64,000 bases of DNA from Spirillospora albida. GTDB lineage: Bacteria; Actinomycetota; Actinomycetes; Streptosporangiales; Streptosporangiaceae. Of the stretch, positions 1 to 8,288 are shown piece by piece; the first letter of the stretch is position 1; each line of letters opens with the position of its first letter. Made by a program: the position numbers and the translations under genes. The stretch covers positions 124,001-188,000 of the forward strand of contig NZ_JOFJ01000003.1 in the NCBI RefSeq assembly GCF_000718255.1, written 5' to 3'. The notes under the pieces were generated by a model, which worked only from the letters and a program-made list of their open reading frames with translations, did no database searches and was not told where the DNA came from.

Positions 1-17
1 GAGCGCACGGCGACGCT

Positions 18-800
18 CTAGTCTGCCATACCTTCGCCGTCAACCGGACAACCGGCCTCCCGCAGCACTTCGCGATCATGCTTGTCGAGGGCCTCCGGGT
101 CGAGCCGGCCGAGCAGCTCGGGCCGGTGCCGCGCGGTCCGCAGCAGCGCCTGGTCGCGCCGCCACCGCGCGATCGCGCCGTGGTGCCCCGAGAGCAGGAC
201 GTCCGGGACGGCCCGTTCCCGCCACACCGGCGGCTTCGTGTAGACGGGGCCTTCCAGCAGCGATTCCATCGCCCCGGGGGCGAAGGAGTCGTCGGCGACG
301 GAGTCGGCGTTGCCGAGGACGCCCGGCAGGAGCCGTCCGATGGCTTCGACCATGACGAGCACGGCGACCTCGCCGCCGGCGAGCACGAAGTCGCCGAGAC
401 TCACCTCGTCGACCGGCATCCGGGTTCGGGCCTCCTCGGCGACCCGCGAGTCGATGCCCTCGTACCGCCCGCAGGCGAACAGCAGCCACGGCTCGGCGGC
501 GTACGCGGCGGCGAGCGCCTGCGTGAACGGCCGCCCGCTCGGGGTCGGCACGATCATGCGGGGCGCGGCCCCGGGCGGGGCGACCGCGTCGAGGGCCTCC
601 CCCCACGGCTCCGGCTTCATCACCATGCCCGGCCCGCCGCCGTACGGGGTGTCGTCGACGGTGCGGTGCCGGTCGTGCGTCCAGTCCCGCAGGTCGTGGA
701 CGCGCACGTCCAGCAGCCCGGCCTTGCGCGCCTTGCCGAGCAGCGACACGTCCAGCGGGGCGAAGTACTCAGGGAAGATCGTGATGATGTCGAGTCTCAT
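18..800 (-). CDS. trmD: tRNA (guanine-N1)-methyltransferase TrmD
   Basis: 260 aa, the usual length for TrmD, which uses SAM to methylate G37 next to the anticodon of tRNAs reading CUN, CCN and CGG codons. The N-terminus (MRLDIITIFPEYF) and the trefoil-knot SAM site (YEGIDSRV, then VSLGDFVLAGGE) are the family hallmarks and are intact. The ATG overlaps the rimM stop by 4 nt (ATGA), so the two genes are translationally coupled in the standard rpsP-khpA-rimM-trmD ribosome-maturation operon. Little sequence lies downstream inside the window, so the next gene cannot be seen. Confidence 0.97.
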   Translation of the reverse strand: MRLDIITIFPEYFAPLDVSLLGKARKAGLLDVRVHDLRDWTHDRHRTVDDTPYGGGPGMVMKPEPWGEALDAVAPPGAAPRMIVPTPSGRPFTQALAAAYAAEPWLLFACGRYEGIDSRVAEEARTRMPVDEVSLGDFVLAGGEVAVLVMVEAIGRLLPGVLGNADSVADDSFAPGAMESLLEGPVYTKPPVWRERAVPDVLLSGHHGAIARWRRDQALLRTARHRPELLGRLDPEALDKHDREVLREAGCPVDGEGMAD

Positions 801-1309
801 GGGCCGTCGAGGAGTCCGGGGGGCGGGTCGATCACGAGACGGCCGCCGGTGACGTCGACCTCGGGGACGAGCGCCGCCACGAACGGGACGAGCCGGTCGC
901 CGCCGGGGCCGCGCACGACGAGGAGGTCCTGGCCGTGGTGGAGGATGTCGGCGATCTCACCGACCGCGGTGCCGTCGGTGGTGACCACCGCGAGCCCGAT
1001 GAGCTCCTGGTCGTGGAAGTCGTCCGGATCAGCGGAGGGGGTGATGTCCGCCGCGTCGACGACGAGCCAGGTGCCCCGCAGCCGCTCCGCCGCCGTGCGG
1101 TCGTCGATTCCGGCGAACCGGGCGAGGAGGCGGCCGGAATGCCAGCGGACGCGCTCGATGGTGAGGGGCCCGGCGGTCGCGGGGTCGGTGGCGATGACCG
1201 TCCCGGCGGCGAACCGCGCGTCCGGCTCGTCGGTGCGGACGTCGATCGCGATCTCACCCCGGATCCCGTGCGGGCGGCCGACGCGCCCGACCACGAGCTG
1301 ATCGGTCAT
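797..1309 (-). CDS. rimM: 16S rRNA maturation factor RimM
   Basis: 170 aa. RimM assists 30S head assembly by binding S19 through an N-terminal RimM barrel, with a C-terminal PRC-barrel. The start chosen is the ATG giving MTDQLVVGRVGRPHGIRGE, which matches the family N-terminus (VGRVGRPHGIRGE). A longer open frame upstream adds 44 low-complexity Arg/Pro residues and is rejected. The C-terminal PRC half contains DFHDQELIGLAVV. The stop overlaps the trmD start. About 150 nt separate the gene from khpA and hold nothing recognisable. Confidence 0.95.
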   Translation of the reverse strand: MTDQLVVGRVGRPHGIRGEIAIDVRTDEPDARFAAGTVIATDPATAGPLTIERVRWHSGRLLARFAGIDDRTAAERLRGTWLVVDAADITPSADPDDFHDQELIGLAVVTTDGTAVGEIADILHHGQDLLVVRGPGGDRLVPFVAALVPEVDVTGGRLVIDPPPGLLDGP

Positions 1310-1461
1310 CGCGCGGCTCCGGGACCCGCCGCGGGGGCGGAGGCGTGGAGGTGTGAGGGGGTGGAGCTGAGGCCCGCATGACCGGGGGCGGCAGCGGCCG
1401 GCCGGCCGGTCATGCGGGTGCGGCCGAGTGGGCCCCGGCATGCGGGATGCCGGAGTCCCAC

Positions 1462-1704
1462 TCAGCGAACCTCGTTGACGTCGAGCAGGTCCACCCGCAC
1501 GTAGCGGCCCCCGGAGAGGGCGCTGATCACGGTGCGGAGGGCCTTGGCGGTACGACCGCTGCGGCCGATGACCTTGCCGAGGTCCTCGGGGTGCACGCGC
1601 ACCTCCAGGACCCGGCCGCCCCTGATCCGGCGGGCGCGCACCCGGACGTCGTCCGGGTACTCGACGATCCCGCGGACCAGGTGCTCGAGCGCTTCTTCGA
1701 GCAC
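1462..1704 (-). CDS. khpA: KH-domain RNA-binding protein KhpA
   Basis: 80 aa single KH-domain protein starting at a GTG located 1 nt after the rpsP stop. The sequence begins VLEEALEHLVRGIVEYPDD and carries the KH GxxG loop as VIGRSGRTAKALRTVI. It is the KhpA partner of the KhpA/KhpB RNA-binding pair known from Firmicutes and is almost always encoded between rpsP and rimM in actinobacteria. The much longer open frame upstream is an antisense-like Arg/Pro stretch inside the rpsP tail and was not used. Confidence 0.93.
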   Translation of the reverse strand: MLEEALEHLVRGIVEYPDDVRVRARRIRGGRVLEVRVHPEDLGKVIGRSGRTAKALRTVISALSGGRYVRVDLLDVNEVR

Positions 1705-1705
1705 G

Positions 1706-2152
1706 TCAGTCCTCGCTCTTGGCTTCGGTCTCGGTGGCCTTCGCCTCGGACTTCTTCGGCTCGGCCTTCTTCTTGGCCTTGGTCGCGGCGACGTCGGCCT
1801 CGGCGTCGCCCAGCGACTCCTTGACGGCGGCCTCGAAGGCGGCCTTCTTGTCGGCCTTCGGCTCGGCGACCCTGAGGGTGCCCTCGGCACCCGGCTCGCC
1901 CTTGAACTTCTGCCAGTCGCCGGTGATCTTCAGCAGGTTGAGGACGGGCTCGGTCGGCTGCGCGCCGACGCCGAGCCAGTACTGCGCGCGCTCGGAGTCG
2001 ATCTGGATGAGCGACGGCTCCTGCTTGGGCTGGTAGAGCCCGATCTCCTCGATGGCGCGCCCGTCACGCTTGGTGCGGGCGTCCGCGACGACGACCCGGT
2101 ACTGCGGGTTCCGGATCTTCCCCAGACGCTTGAGCTTGATCTTGACTGCCAC
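1706..2152 (-). CDS. rpsP: 30S ribosomal protein S16
   Basis: 148 aa. The first ~80 residues are canonical S16 (MAVKIKLKRLGKIRNPQYRVVVADAR). The rest is an Ala/Lys/Glu-rich tail ending AKATETEAKSED, the low-complexity extension seen in actinobacterial S16. S16 is a primary 16S-binding protein of the 30S body. First gene of the rpsP-khpA-rimM-trmD unit; about 215 nt separate it from ffh and should hold its promoter, although I see no convincing -35/-10 pair. Confidence 0.97.
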   Translation of the reverse strand: MAVKIKLKRLGKIRNPQYRVVVADARTKRDGRAIEEIGLYQPKQEPSLIQIDSERAQYWLGVGAQPTEPVLNLLKITGDWQKFKGEPGAEGTLRVAEPKADKKAAFEAAVKESLGDAEADVAATKAKKKAEPKKSEAKATETEAKSED

Positions 2153-2332
2153 GGGTGTGGTGTTCTCCAGACTTCATTACAGGGTGGACGAGCCTGCGCC
2201 AGGTGGGGAACACCGGCTCACGGCCGTCCGAGGACTCCGGCCGCACGGGACGTGAGAGGGCGCCTGTGCGGTTCCGGGGTTTCCAGCACGTCATTCTGCC
2301 AGACGATCGCGGGAAAAGCGCAATCGCGCGAT

Positions 2333-2358
2333 GACACGCGGCGACTTGCCCGCGTGTC
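2333..2358 (-). terminator. Hairpin terminator downstream of ffh
   Basis: Perfect 9-bp inverted repeat GACACGCGG / CCGCGTGTC with an 8-nt loop, beginning 10 nt after the ffh stop. There is no continuous U-tract directly after it on the minus strand, only a TTTT further on, so the terminator role is inferred from position and symmetry. Confidence 0.5.
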
Positions 2359-2367
2359 GCCCCGCGA

Positions 2368-3933
2368 TCACTTCTTCTTGCGGTCCTGGAGCTTTCCGAG
2401 GTCGGGCATCTGGAAGCCGGGCGGGAGCTGGCCACCGAGCCCGGGGGGCAGGCCGGCGCCGCCGCCGAGGCCGGGCGGGAGGCCCTGCGGGAGCTGCGGC
2501 GCGGCGTCCGCGGCCGGCTGCCTGCCCCGCTTGCGGGGGTCGCCGCTGCGCTGCTTGCCCTTCTTGTTCTTGGCTCCCTTGGCCGCCTTCGCGGCCTTGC
2601 GGCGGCCGCCGGGCATGCCGGGCAGGCCCATGCCGCCGGCCATCTGCCGCATCATCTTCTGCGCGTCGAAGAACCGGGTGACGAGGCTGTTGACGTCGCC
2701 GACGGTGACACCGGAGCCCTTGGCGATGCGGGCCCGCCGCGAGCCGTTGATGATCTTCGGCTGGAGGCGCTCCTGCGGCGTCATCGAGCGGATGATCGCG
2801 GCGATGCGGTCGAGGTCCTTGTCGTCGATCTGGCTGATCTGGTCCCTGACCTGGCCCATGCCCGGCATCATGCCGAGCAGGTTGCCGATCGGCCCGAGCT
2901 TGCGGATCATCATCATCTGCTCGAGGAAGTCCTCGAGGGTGAAGTCCTCGCCGGAGGCGAACTTCCCGGCCATCTTCTCGGCCTGCTCGGCGTCGAAGGT
3001 GGCCTCGGCCTGCTCGATCAGGGTGAGGATGTCGCCCATGTCGAGGATCCGGCCCGCCATGCGGTCGGGGTGGAAGACGCTGAAGTCCTCGAGCTTCTCG
3101 CCGGTCGACGCGAACATGATCGGACGGCCGGTGATGTGCCGGACGGACAGGGCCGCGCCGCCGCGAGCGTCGCCGTCCAGCTTGGTGAGGACCACGCCGT
3201 CGAAGCCGACGCCGTCCATGAACGCCTGAGCGGTGTTGACGGCGTCCTGGCCGACCATGGCGTCGACGACGAACAGGACGTCGTCGGGCTTGACCGCGTC
3301 CCGGATGTCGATGGCCTGCTGCATCATCTCGGCGTCGATGCCGAGGCGCCCGGCGGTGTCGATGAGGACGACGTCGTGCTGGGCGTGCCGGGCCTGCTCG
3401 ATGGACCGGCGCGCCACGTCGACGGGGTCGCCGACGCCGCTGCCCGGCTCGGGCGCGAACACCGGCACCCCGGCGCGCTCGCCGACGACCTGGAGCTGCT
3501 GGACGGCGTTCGGGCGCTGGAGGTCGGCGGCGACCAGCAGCGGCGCGTGCCCCTCGGACTTCAGCCAGCGGGCGAGCTTGCCGGCGAGGGTCGTCTTGCC
3601 GGCGCCCTGCAGGCCCGCCAGCATGATCACCGTCGGGGGGGTCTTGGCGAGCCGCAGCCGGCGGGTCTCGCCGCCGAGGATCTCGATGAGCTCCTCGTTG
3701 ACGATCTTGACGACCTGCTGGGCGGGGTTCAGCGCCTGCGAGACCTCCTCGCCGCGGGCCCGCTCCTTGATCTTCGCGATGAAGTCCTTGACGACGGGCA
3801 GCGCGACGTCGGCCTCGAGCAGCGCGACGCGGATCTCCCGGGCCGTCGCGTTGATGTCGGCCTCGGAGAGCCGTCCCTTGCTGCGCAGCGACGAGAAGAC
3901 CGTCGTCAACCGGTCGGAGAGCGTCTCGAACAC
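2368..3933 (-). CDS. ffh: Signal recognition particle GTPase Ffh (SRP54)
   Basis: 521 aa. N domain about 1-90; GTPase G domain with P-loop GLQGAGKTT at 107-115, then DTAGR and TKLDGDARGG; methionine-rich M domain from about 300 (MMMIRKLGP, MMPGMGQ, MRQMAGGMG) that binds 4.5S RNA and signal sequences. The C-terminal ~90 residues are a Lys then Pro/Gly/Leu-rich tail longer than in E. coli Ffh. It works with FtsY, encoded at 8289-9443, to target membrane proteins. It lies between glnD and rpsP, the usual actinomycete arrangement. Confidence 0.97.
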   Translation of the reverse strand: MFETLSDRLTTVFSSLRSKGRLSEADINATAREIRVALLEADVALPVVKDFIAKIKERARGEEVSQALNPAQQVVKIVNEELIEILGGETRRLRLAKTPPTVIMLAGLQGAGKTTLAGKLARWLKSEGHAPLLVAADLQRPNAVQQLQVVGERAGVPVFAPEPGSGVGDPVDVARRSIEQARHAQHDVVLIDTAGRLGIDAEMMQQAIDIRDAVKPDDVLFVVDAMVGQDAVNTAQAFMDGVGFDGVVLTKLDGDARGGAALSVRHITGRPIMFASTGEKLEDFSVFHPDRMAGRILDMGDILTLIEQAEATFDAEQAEKMAGKFASGEDFTLEDFLEQMMMIRKLGPIGNLLGMMPGMGQVRDQISQIDDKDLDRIAAIIRSMTPQERLQPKIINGSRRARIAKGSGVTVGDVNSLVTRFFDAQKMMRQMAGGMGLPGMPGGRRKAAKAAKGAKNKKGKQRSGDPRKRGRQPAADAAPQLPQGLPPGLGGGAGLPPGLGGQLPPGFQMPDLGKLQDRKKK

Positions 3934-4065
3934 GTGTCTTGACCGTCCTTGGAAGGCTTCTGGATCGCCTATCAGGGTATCGGGTCGGCGGCCGCGCCCC
4001 GCCCCCGTCGGGAAAGCGGTCCGCTCCGCGGGGACGTCCGCGGCGGGGAGGTCACGCGGCCGGGG

Positions 4066-6351
4066 TCAGGAAGAGGCGTCCAGGGCCTCTTGGAGGTGCT
4101 TGCGAATGCCGGTCAGGGCCTCCGCCTCAGCGACCGGCTCGCCCCTCTCGTCCACGACGTAGAAGACGTCCACGGCCTCGGCGCCCAGGGTGTCCACCCG
4201 CGCCGCCCTGATCTGGAGGGCGCGGGAGTCCAGGGCCTGGCCGATGCGGCAGAGGAGACCCGGGCCGTCGTGGGCGCGGACCTCGATGACGGTCGCGGTG
4301 GTGGAGGCGTCCGCGACGATCGTGACCCTCGGCGGGGGAACGGGGATCCCCGGGCGGACGCGCCGCGAGCGGCTCCGGCGGTCCAGGCGCGCGGCCACGT
4401 CCAGGCGCCCGGCGAGCATCAGGCGGAGGTCGGCCTCGAGGGTGGCGGGGTCGGGCGGGGTGCCGTACTCGGGGACGGCGGTGAAGTCCAGGACGGCGGT
4501 GCCGACGTCGGCGGAGAGGGTGCGGGCGCTGCGGACGGCGAGGCGGTGGAGGGCCAGGACGCCCGCCGCCCGCCAGAGCAGCCCGGGGGTGTCCGGCGCG
4601 GCGATCGTGATGTGGGACCCGGTGACGCGGACGGCGGCGCCGTCGTGCCGGGCCAGCGACAGATGGCCCGCGCTGGGGACGGGCAGCGGCGGGGGCGTCC
4701 CGCCGGTGAGGGCCGCGATGGTGCGGCGGGCCAGTTCGGCGACCAGCTTCGCCTTCCAGGCGCCCCAGGCGGCGGGGCCGGTGGCCAGGCCGTCGGCGAC
4801 CGCCAGGGCGGCGAGCAGCTCCACCGTCTCCCGTTCGCGGCCCGGGACGGCGGAGACGGCGGCGGTCACGGCCTCGACGGTGACGGGGTCGTGGATGTCG
4901 CGGCGGGTCGCGGTGTCCGGAAGGAGGAGGTGGTGCCGGACGACGGTCTCCAGGACGGCGCCGTCCTGGTCGGAGAAGCCGAGGTCGGCGGCGATGGAGC
5001 GGGCGAGTCCCGCGCCGGCCGTCGAGTGGTCGCCGGGCAGGCCCTTGCCGATGTCGTGCAGGAGCGCGCCGATGAGCAGCAGGTCGGGGCGGGCGACCTC
5101 GCGGGTGAGGGCGGCGGCGTGGGCGGCGGCCTCGACGAGATGGCGGTCCACGGTGAAGCGGTGCACGGGGTTGTGCTGGGGCCGGTTGCGGACGCGCTCC
5201 CAGGCGGGCAGGAGCCGGACGATCAGCCCGGCCTGGTCCAGGTCCTCCCAGACGGCGATCGCGGCGGGCCCCGCGCCGAGGAGCGAGACCAGGGCGTCGC
5301 GGGCCCGGGCGGGCCAGGGCGCGGACGGGAGGGCGGCGCGGGACGCCAGGTGCGCCACGGTGGCGGGGGCGAGCGGCAGGCCTGCCTGTGCGGCGGCGGC
5401 GGCGACCCGGGGGACGATCGCGGGATCGTCGAGGTCGGCGCCGCGGGCGAGGACCACCTCGCCGTCCTGCTCGACGGCGCCGTCTCCCACCGGCCGGCGC
5501 GCGGCGGGCCCGGCCGGGGAGCGGCGCAGGACGGCCCGCCAGAGGGTGCCGGACGCGTGGGTGATCGTGCGGGCGGCCTCGGCGAGGGCGCGGAGCAGGG
5601 CGTCGGCGTCGGGCAGGCCGAGTGCGCGGGCGACCGCCTCCTGCTCCTGGAGGACGAGGCGGTCGGAGGGGCGTCCGGTCGCCTCGTGGAGGGCGTGCCG
5701 GACGTCGAGGAGCACGTCGTGGGCGGCCATGACGGAGGAGTCCGGGGCGGGGACGGCCCAGGACGCCGCGGCCGCCCGCATGACGTGGACGTCGCGTAGC
5801 CCGCCGTGGGCCTCCTTGAGGTCGGGTTCGAGGAGGAACGCGGCCTCGCCGTGGGCCTGCCAGCGTTCCCGGCACATCCGCGCCAGGTCCGGCAGGCGGG
5901 TGCGGGCGTCGGCGCGCCAGTCGGCCTGGACGGCTGTCCGCAGGGAGGACACGAGGGTCTCGTCGCCCGCGACGCAGCGGGCGGACAGCAGGCCCAGGGC
6001 CGCCTTCAGGTCGGTGCGGGCGACCGCGCGGGCCTCGTCGGCGGTGCGGACGGAGTGGTCGAGCCGCAGCCCGGAGTCCCAGACGGGGTACCAGATGCCG
6101 TCCGCGACGGCGGAGATGTCGGCCCGGCCGCGGTGCAGGAGCACGAGGTCCAGGTCGCCGCCCGGCGTCAGCTCCCGCCTCGCGTGGCTCCCGACGGCCG
6201 CGAGGGCGACCCCGTCCGGCGGGCCGTCCCCCTCCGGCGCGGCGGCGCCGAGGAGGTCGGCGAGCCAGGTGTCGAGTTCCGACGCGCGGGAGGCCCGCGC
6301 CGCCGTGAGGGCGGCGCGGGCCTGCGCGACCTGCCGGTCCGCGAGGGGCAC
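4066..6351 (-). CDS. glnD: [Protein-PII] uridylyl/adenylyltransferase GlnD
   Basis: 761 aa bifunctional sensor that modifies PII. Nucleotidyltransferase motif GSHARREL then GDLDLVLLH (about residues 54-72), an HD phosphohydrolase domain with LLHDIGKG around residue 430, and two C-terminal ACT domains that bind glutamine. In actinobacteria GlnD adenylylates rather than uridylylates GlnK/GlnB (family knowledge). Starts at a GTG sharing one base with the glnB TAG, so it is the third gene of amtB-glnB-glnD. It is shorter than the ~890-aa enterobacterial enzyme, normal for this phylum. Confidence 0.95.
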   Translation of the reverse strand: MPLADRQVAQARAALTAARASRASELDTWLADLLGAAAPEGDGPPDGVALAAVGSHARRELTPGGDLDLVLLHRGRADISAVADGIWYPVWDSGLRLDHSVRTADEARAVARTDLKAALGLLSARCVAGDETLVSSLRTAVQADWRADARTRLPDLARMCRERWQAHGEAAFLLEPDLKEAHGGLRDVHVMRAAAASWAVPAPDSSVMAAHDVLLDVRHALHEATGRPSDRLVLQEQEAVARALGLPDADALLRALAEAARTITHASGTLWRAVLRRSPAGPAARRPVGDGAVEQDGEVVLARGADLDDPAIVPRVAAAAAQAGLPLAPATVAHLASRAALPSAPWPARARDALVSLLGAGPAAIAVWEDLDQAGLIVRLLPAWERVRNRPQHNPVHRFTVDRHLVEAAAHAAALTREVARPDLLLIGALLHDIGKGLPGDHSTAGAGLARSIAADLGFSDQDGAVLETVVRHHLLLPDTATRRDIHDPVTVEAVTAAVSAVPGRERETVELLAALAVADGLATGPAAWGAWKAKLVAELARRTIAALTGGTPPPLPVPSAGHLSLARHDGAAVRVTGSHITIAAPDTPGLLWRAAGVLALHRLAVRSARTLSADVGTAVLDFTAVPEYGTPPDPATLEADLRLMLAGRLDVAARLDRRSRSRRVRPGIPVPPPRVTIVADASTTATVIEVRAHDGPGLLCRIGQALDSRALQIRAARVDTLGAEAVDVFYVVDERGEPVAEAEALTGIRKHLQEALDASS

Positions 6352-6689
6352 TACAGGGCGTCCGGGCCGGTCTCGCCGGTGCGGACGCGGACGACGGCGT
6401 CGACGGGGACGGCCCAGACCTTGCCGTCACCGATCTTGTCGGTGCGGGCGGCCTTGACGATGACGTCGATGATGTCGTCGGCGTCCTCGGACTCGACGAG
6501 GACCTCGATCCGCAGCTTGGGCACGAGGTCGACCTTGTACTCGGCGCCGCGGTAGACCTCGGTGTGGCCCTTCTGGCGGCCGAAGCCGGACGCCTCGCTG
6601 ACCGTGAGGCCCTTGACGCCGAAGGTCTCCAGCGCCGCCTTCACCTCGTCCAGCTTGAACGGCTTGATGACCGCCGTGATCAGCTTCAT
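6351..6689 (-). CDS. glnB: Nitrogen regulatory protein P-II (GlnB/GlnK)
   Basis: 112 aa, standard PII length. It senses 2-oxoglutarate and ATP/ADP and controls AmtB and other targets. The T-loop is intact (HTEVYRGAEY, with Tyr51 as the nucleotidylylation site) and the C-terminal IGDGKVWAVPV motif binds ATP. The gene follows amtB after 3 nt and its stop shares a base with the glnD start. Co-transcription with an ammonium channel argues for a GlnK-type role, docking on AmtB when nitrogen is plentiful. Confidence 0.97.
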   Translation of the reverse strand: MKLITAVIKPFKLDEVKAALETFGVKGLTVSEASGFGRQKGHTEVYRGAEYKVDLVPKLRIEVLVESEDADDIIDVIVKAARTDKIGDGKVWAVPVDAVVRVRTGETGPDAL

Positions 6690-6692
6690 GGG

Positions 6693-8024
6693 TTAAGCCT
6701 CCACCTTCGTCGTGGTCGGTTCCGGAGCGGGGGCCGGGGCGGGGCCGCCGACCCCGGTGCGGACGGCGCCGAAGTCGTAGGCGGTCTCGGCGTGCGCGGT
6801 GCTGTCGATGCCGGCCTGCTCGTCCTCCTCGCTGATCCGGAAGCCCATCACGAGATCGATGAGCTTGGCCAGGACCAGCGTGACGATGAACGAGTAGGCG
6901 AGGGTGGCGCCGACGGCGACCGCCTGCTTGCCGAGGAGGCCGAAGCCGCCGCCCGCGAGGATCCCGTCGGCCCCGGCGTCGTTCACCGAGGTCGTGGCGA
7001 GCACGCCGATCAGGAGGGCGCCGACGATGCCGCCGACCATGTGGACGCCGACCACGTCGAGGGAGTCGTCGTAGCCGAGCTTGTACTTGAGGCCGACGGC
7101 GAAGGCGCAGACGGCGCCGGCGACGACGCCGAGCGCGAGGGCGCCGAGCGGGGTCACGTACGCGCAGGCCGGGGTGATGGCGACGAGGCCGGCGACGACG
7201 CCGGAGGCGATGCCGAGCGTGGTGGACGAGCCGTCCCGCAGCTTCTCGACGACGATCCAGGCGAACGCGGCGGCGCAGGTCGCGGCGAGGGTGTTGATGA
7301 ACGCGACGGCGGCGGTGGAGCCGGCCGACAGCGCGGACCCGGCGTTGAAGCCGAACCAGCCGAACCACAGCAGACCGGCGCCGAGCAGGACGAACGGCAG
7401 GTTGTGCGGCCGCATCGGGTCGCGCGGCCAACCCTTGCGCTTGCCGAGCACGAGCGCCAGGGCGAGCGCGGCGACACCGGCGTTGATGTGGACGACCGTA
7501 CCGCCGGCGAAGTCGAGCGCGCCGAGGTCGAACAGCCAGCCCGCCTTGCCGTTCTCCTCGCCGTCGGACCACCAGACCCAGTGCGCGACGGGCAGGTAGA
7601 CGACCGTCACCCAGAGGGCGCTGAACACGACCCACGCGCCGAACTTGGCACGGTCCGCGACGGCGCCGCTGATGAGCGCCACGGTGATGATGGCGAACGT
7701 CGCCTGGAACGCGACGAACACGAGCTGCGGGATCCCCGTGCCGTCGTCGGCGGTCGCGAGCTTCTCCAGGCCCACGAGGCCGGCGTCGCCGAATCCGCCG
7801 ATGAACGAGCTGAGCCCGCCGCCCTCGCTGAAGGCCAGCGAGTAGCCGTAGCCGACCCAGATCATCCCGGCGACGGCGATGCTCACGAAGCTCATCATCA
7901 TCATGTTGAGCACGCTCTTGGCCCGGCTCATGCCACCGTAGAAGAACGCCAGGCCCGGTGTCATCAGCAGGACGAGCGCGGTACTCGTCAGCATCCAGGC
8001 GGTATTACCGCTATCGATCTTCAT
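6693..8024 (-). CDS. amtB: Ammonium transporter AmtB
   Basis: 443 aa polytopic Amt/Rh channel with about 11 membrane segments. The start is the ATG giving MKIDSGNTAWML, preceded by a strong Shine-Dalgarno (GAGGAGGGG about 10 nt upstream); upstream in-frame codons are rejected because they lie in the promoter. The conserved GLAFFYGGMSRAKSVLN segment and pore-region His residues (AHWVWW, VHMVGG) are visible. The C-terminal tail is Pro/Ala-rich. Expression is probably controlled by GlnR through the boxes at 8086-8165. Confidence 0.96.
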   Translation of the reverse strand: MKIDSGNTAWMLTSTALVLLMTPGLAFFYGGMSRAKSVLNMMMMSFVSIAVAGMIWVGYGYSLAFSEGGGLSSFIGGFGDAGLVGLEKLATADDGTGIPQLVFVAFQATFAIITVALISGAVADRAKFGAWVVFSALWVTVVYLPVAHWVWWSDGEENGKAGWLFDLGALDFAGGTVVHINAGVAALALALVLGKRKGWPRDPMRPHNLPFVLLGAGLLWFGWFGFNAGSALSAGSTAAVAFINTLAATCAAAFAWIVVEKLRDGSSTTLGIASGVVAGLVAITPACAYVTPLGALALGVVAGAVCAFAVGLKYKLGYDDSLDVVGVHMVGGIVGALLIGVLATTSVNDAGADGILAGGGFGLLGKQAVAVGATLAYSFIVTLVLAKLIDLVMGFRISEEDEQAGIDSTAHAETAYDFGAVRTGVGGPAPAPAPEPTTTKVEA

Positions 8025-8085
8025 TTCGGAGAGCGCCCCTCCTCGGCAGGAACTTCTGAACTGCACAGAAGATTCGAGGGCGGCG

Positions 8086-8123
8086 GTTTCACCTGGACGG
8101 CTCTCGTGTTTCGGCGGTGTGAA
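8086..8123 (-). promoter_or_regulatory. GlnR-type box upstream of amtB
   Basis: On the minus strand this reads TTCAC-n6-GAAAC-n6-GCCGT-n6-GAAAC, with exactly the spacing of the actinomycete GlnR box (gTnAC-n6-GaAAC repeated). Both GaAAC half-sites are perfect, the first gTnAC matches 4 of 5 and the second is weak. It ends 62 nt upstream of the amtB ATG. GlnR activates amtB-glnK-glnD under nitrogen limitation in Streptomyces (known), so the same is inferred here. Confidence 0.65.
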
Positions 8124-8127
8124 ACCC

Positions 8128-8165
8128 AGCCTCGCGATGTTGCGCACGTGTTTCGGAGTCCTCAC
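8128..8165 (-). promoter_or_regulatory. Second, degenerate GlnR-like box
   Basis: In the same register as the proximal box: GTGAG-n6-GAAAC-n6-GCAAC-n6-AGGCT on the minus strand. The first three half-sites match at 4/5, 5/5 and 4/5; the last is unrecognisable. Only 4 nt separate it from the proximal box. Paired boxes are known at amtB promoters of streptomycetes. Confidence 0.45.
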
Positions 8166-8244
8166 CGCCTGTCCTCGCGGTGAGCACGGACTCCCTTGCT
8201 CGCCGGTCATGCCGCGGTCAGCGGGAATCGCCTGGTGAAATGGC

Positions 8245-8278
8245 GGACGCCCCGCGCCGAATGGGGCGCGGGGCGTCC
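8245..8278 (-). terminator. Strong hairpin terminator after ftsY
   Basis: Perfect 14-bp stem (GGACGCCCCGCGCC and its complement) with a 6-nt loop, 10 nt beyond the ftsY stop. The minus-strand continuation is only mildly T-rich (ATTTCA). It separates ftsY transcription from the amtB regulatory region. Confidence 0.7.
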
Positions 8279-8288
8279 GGGAACGGTC

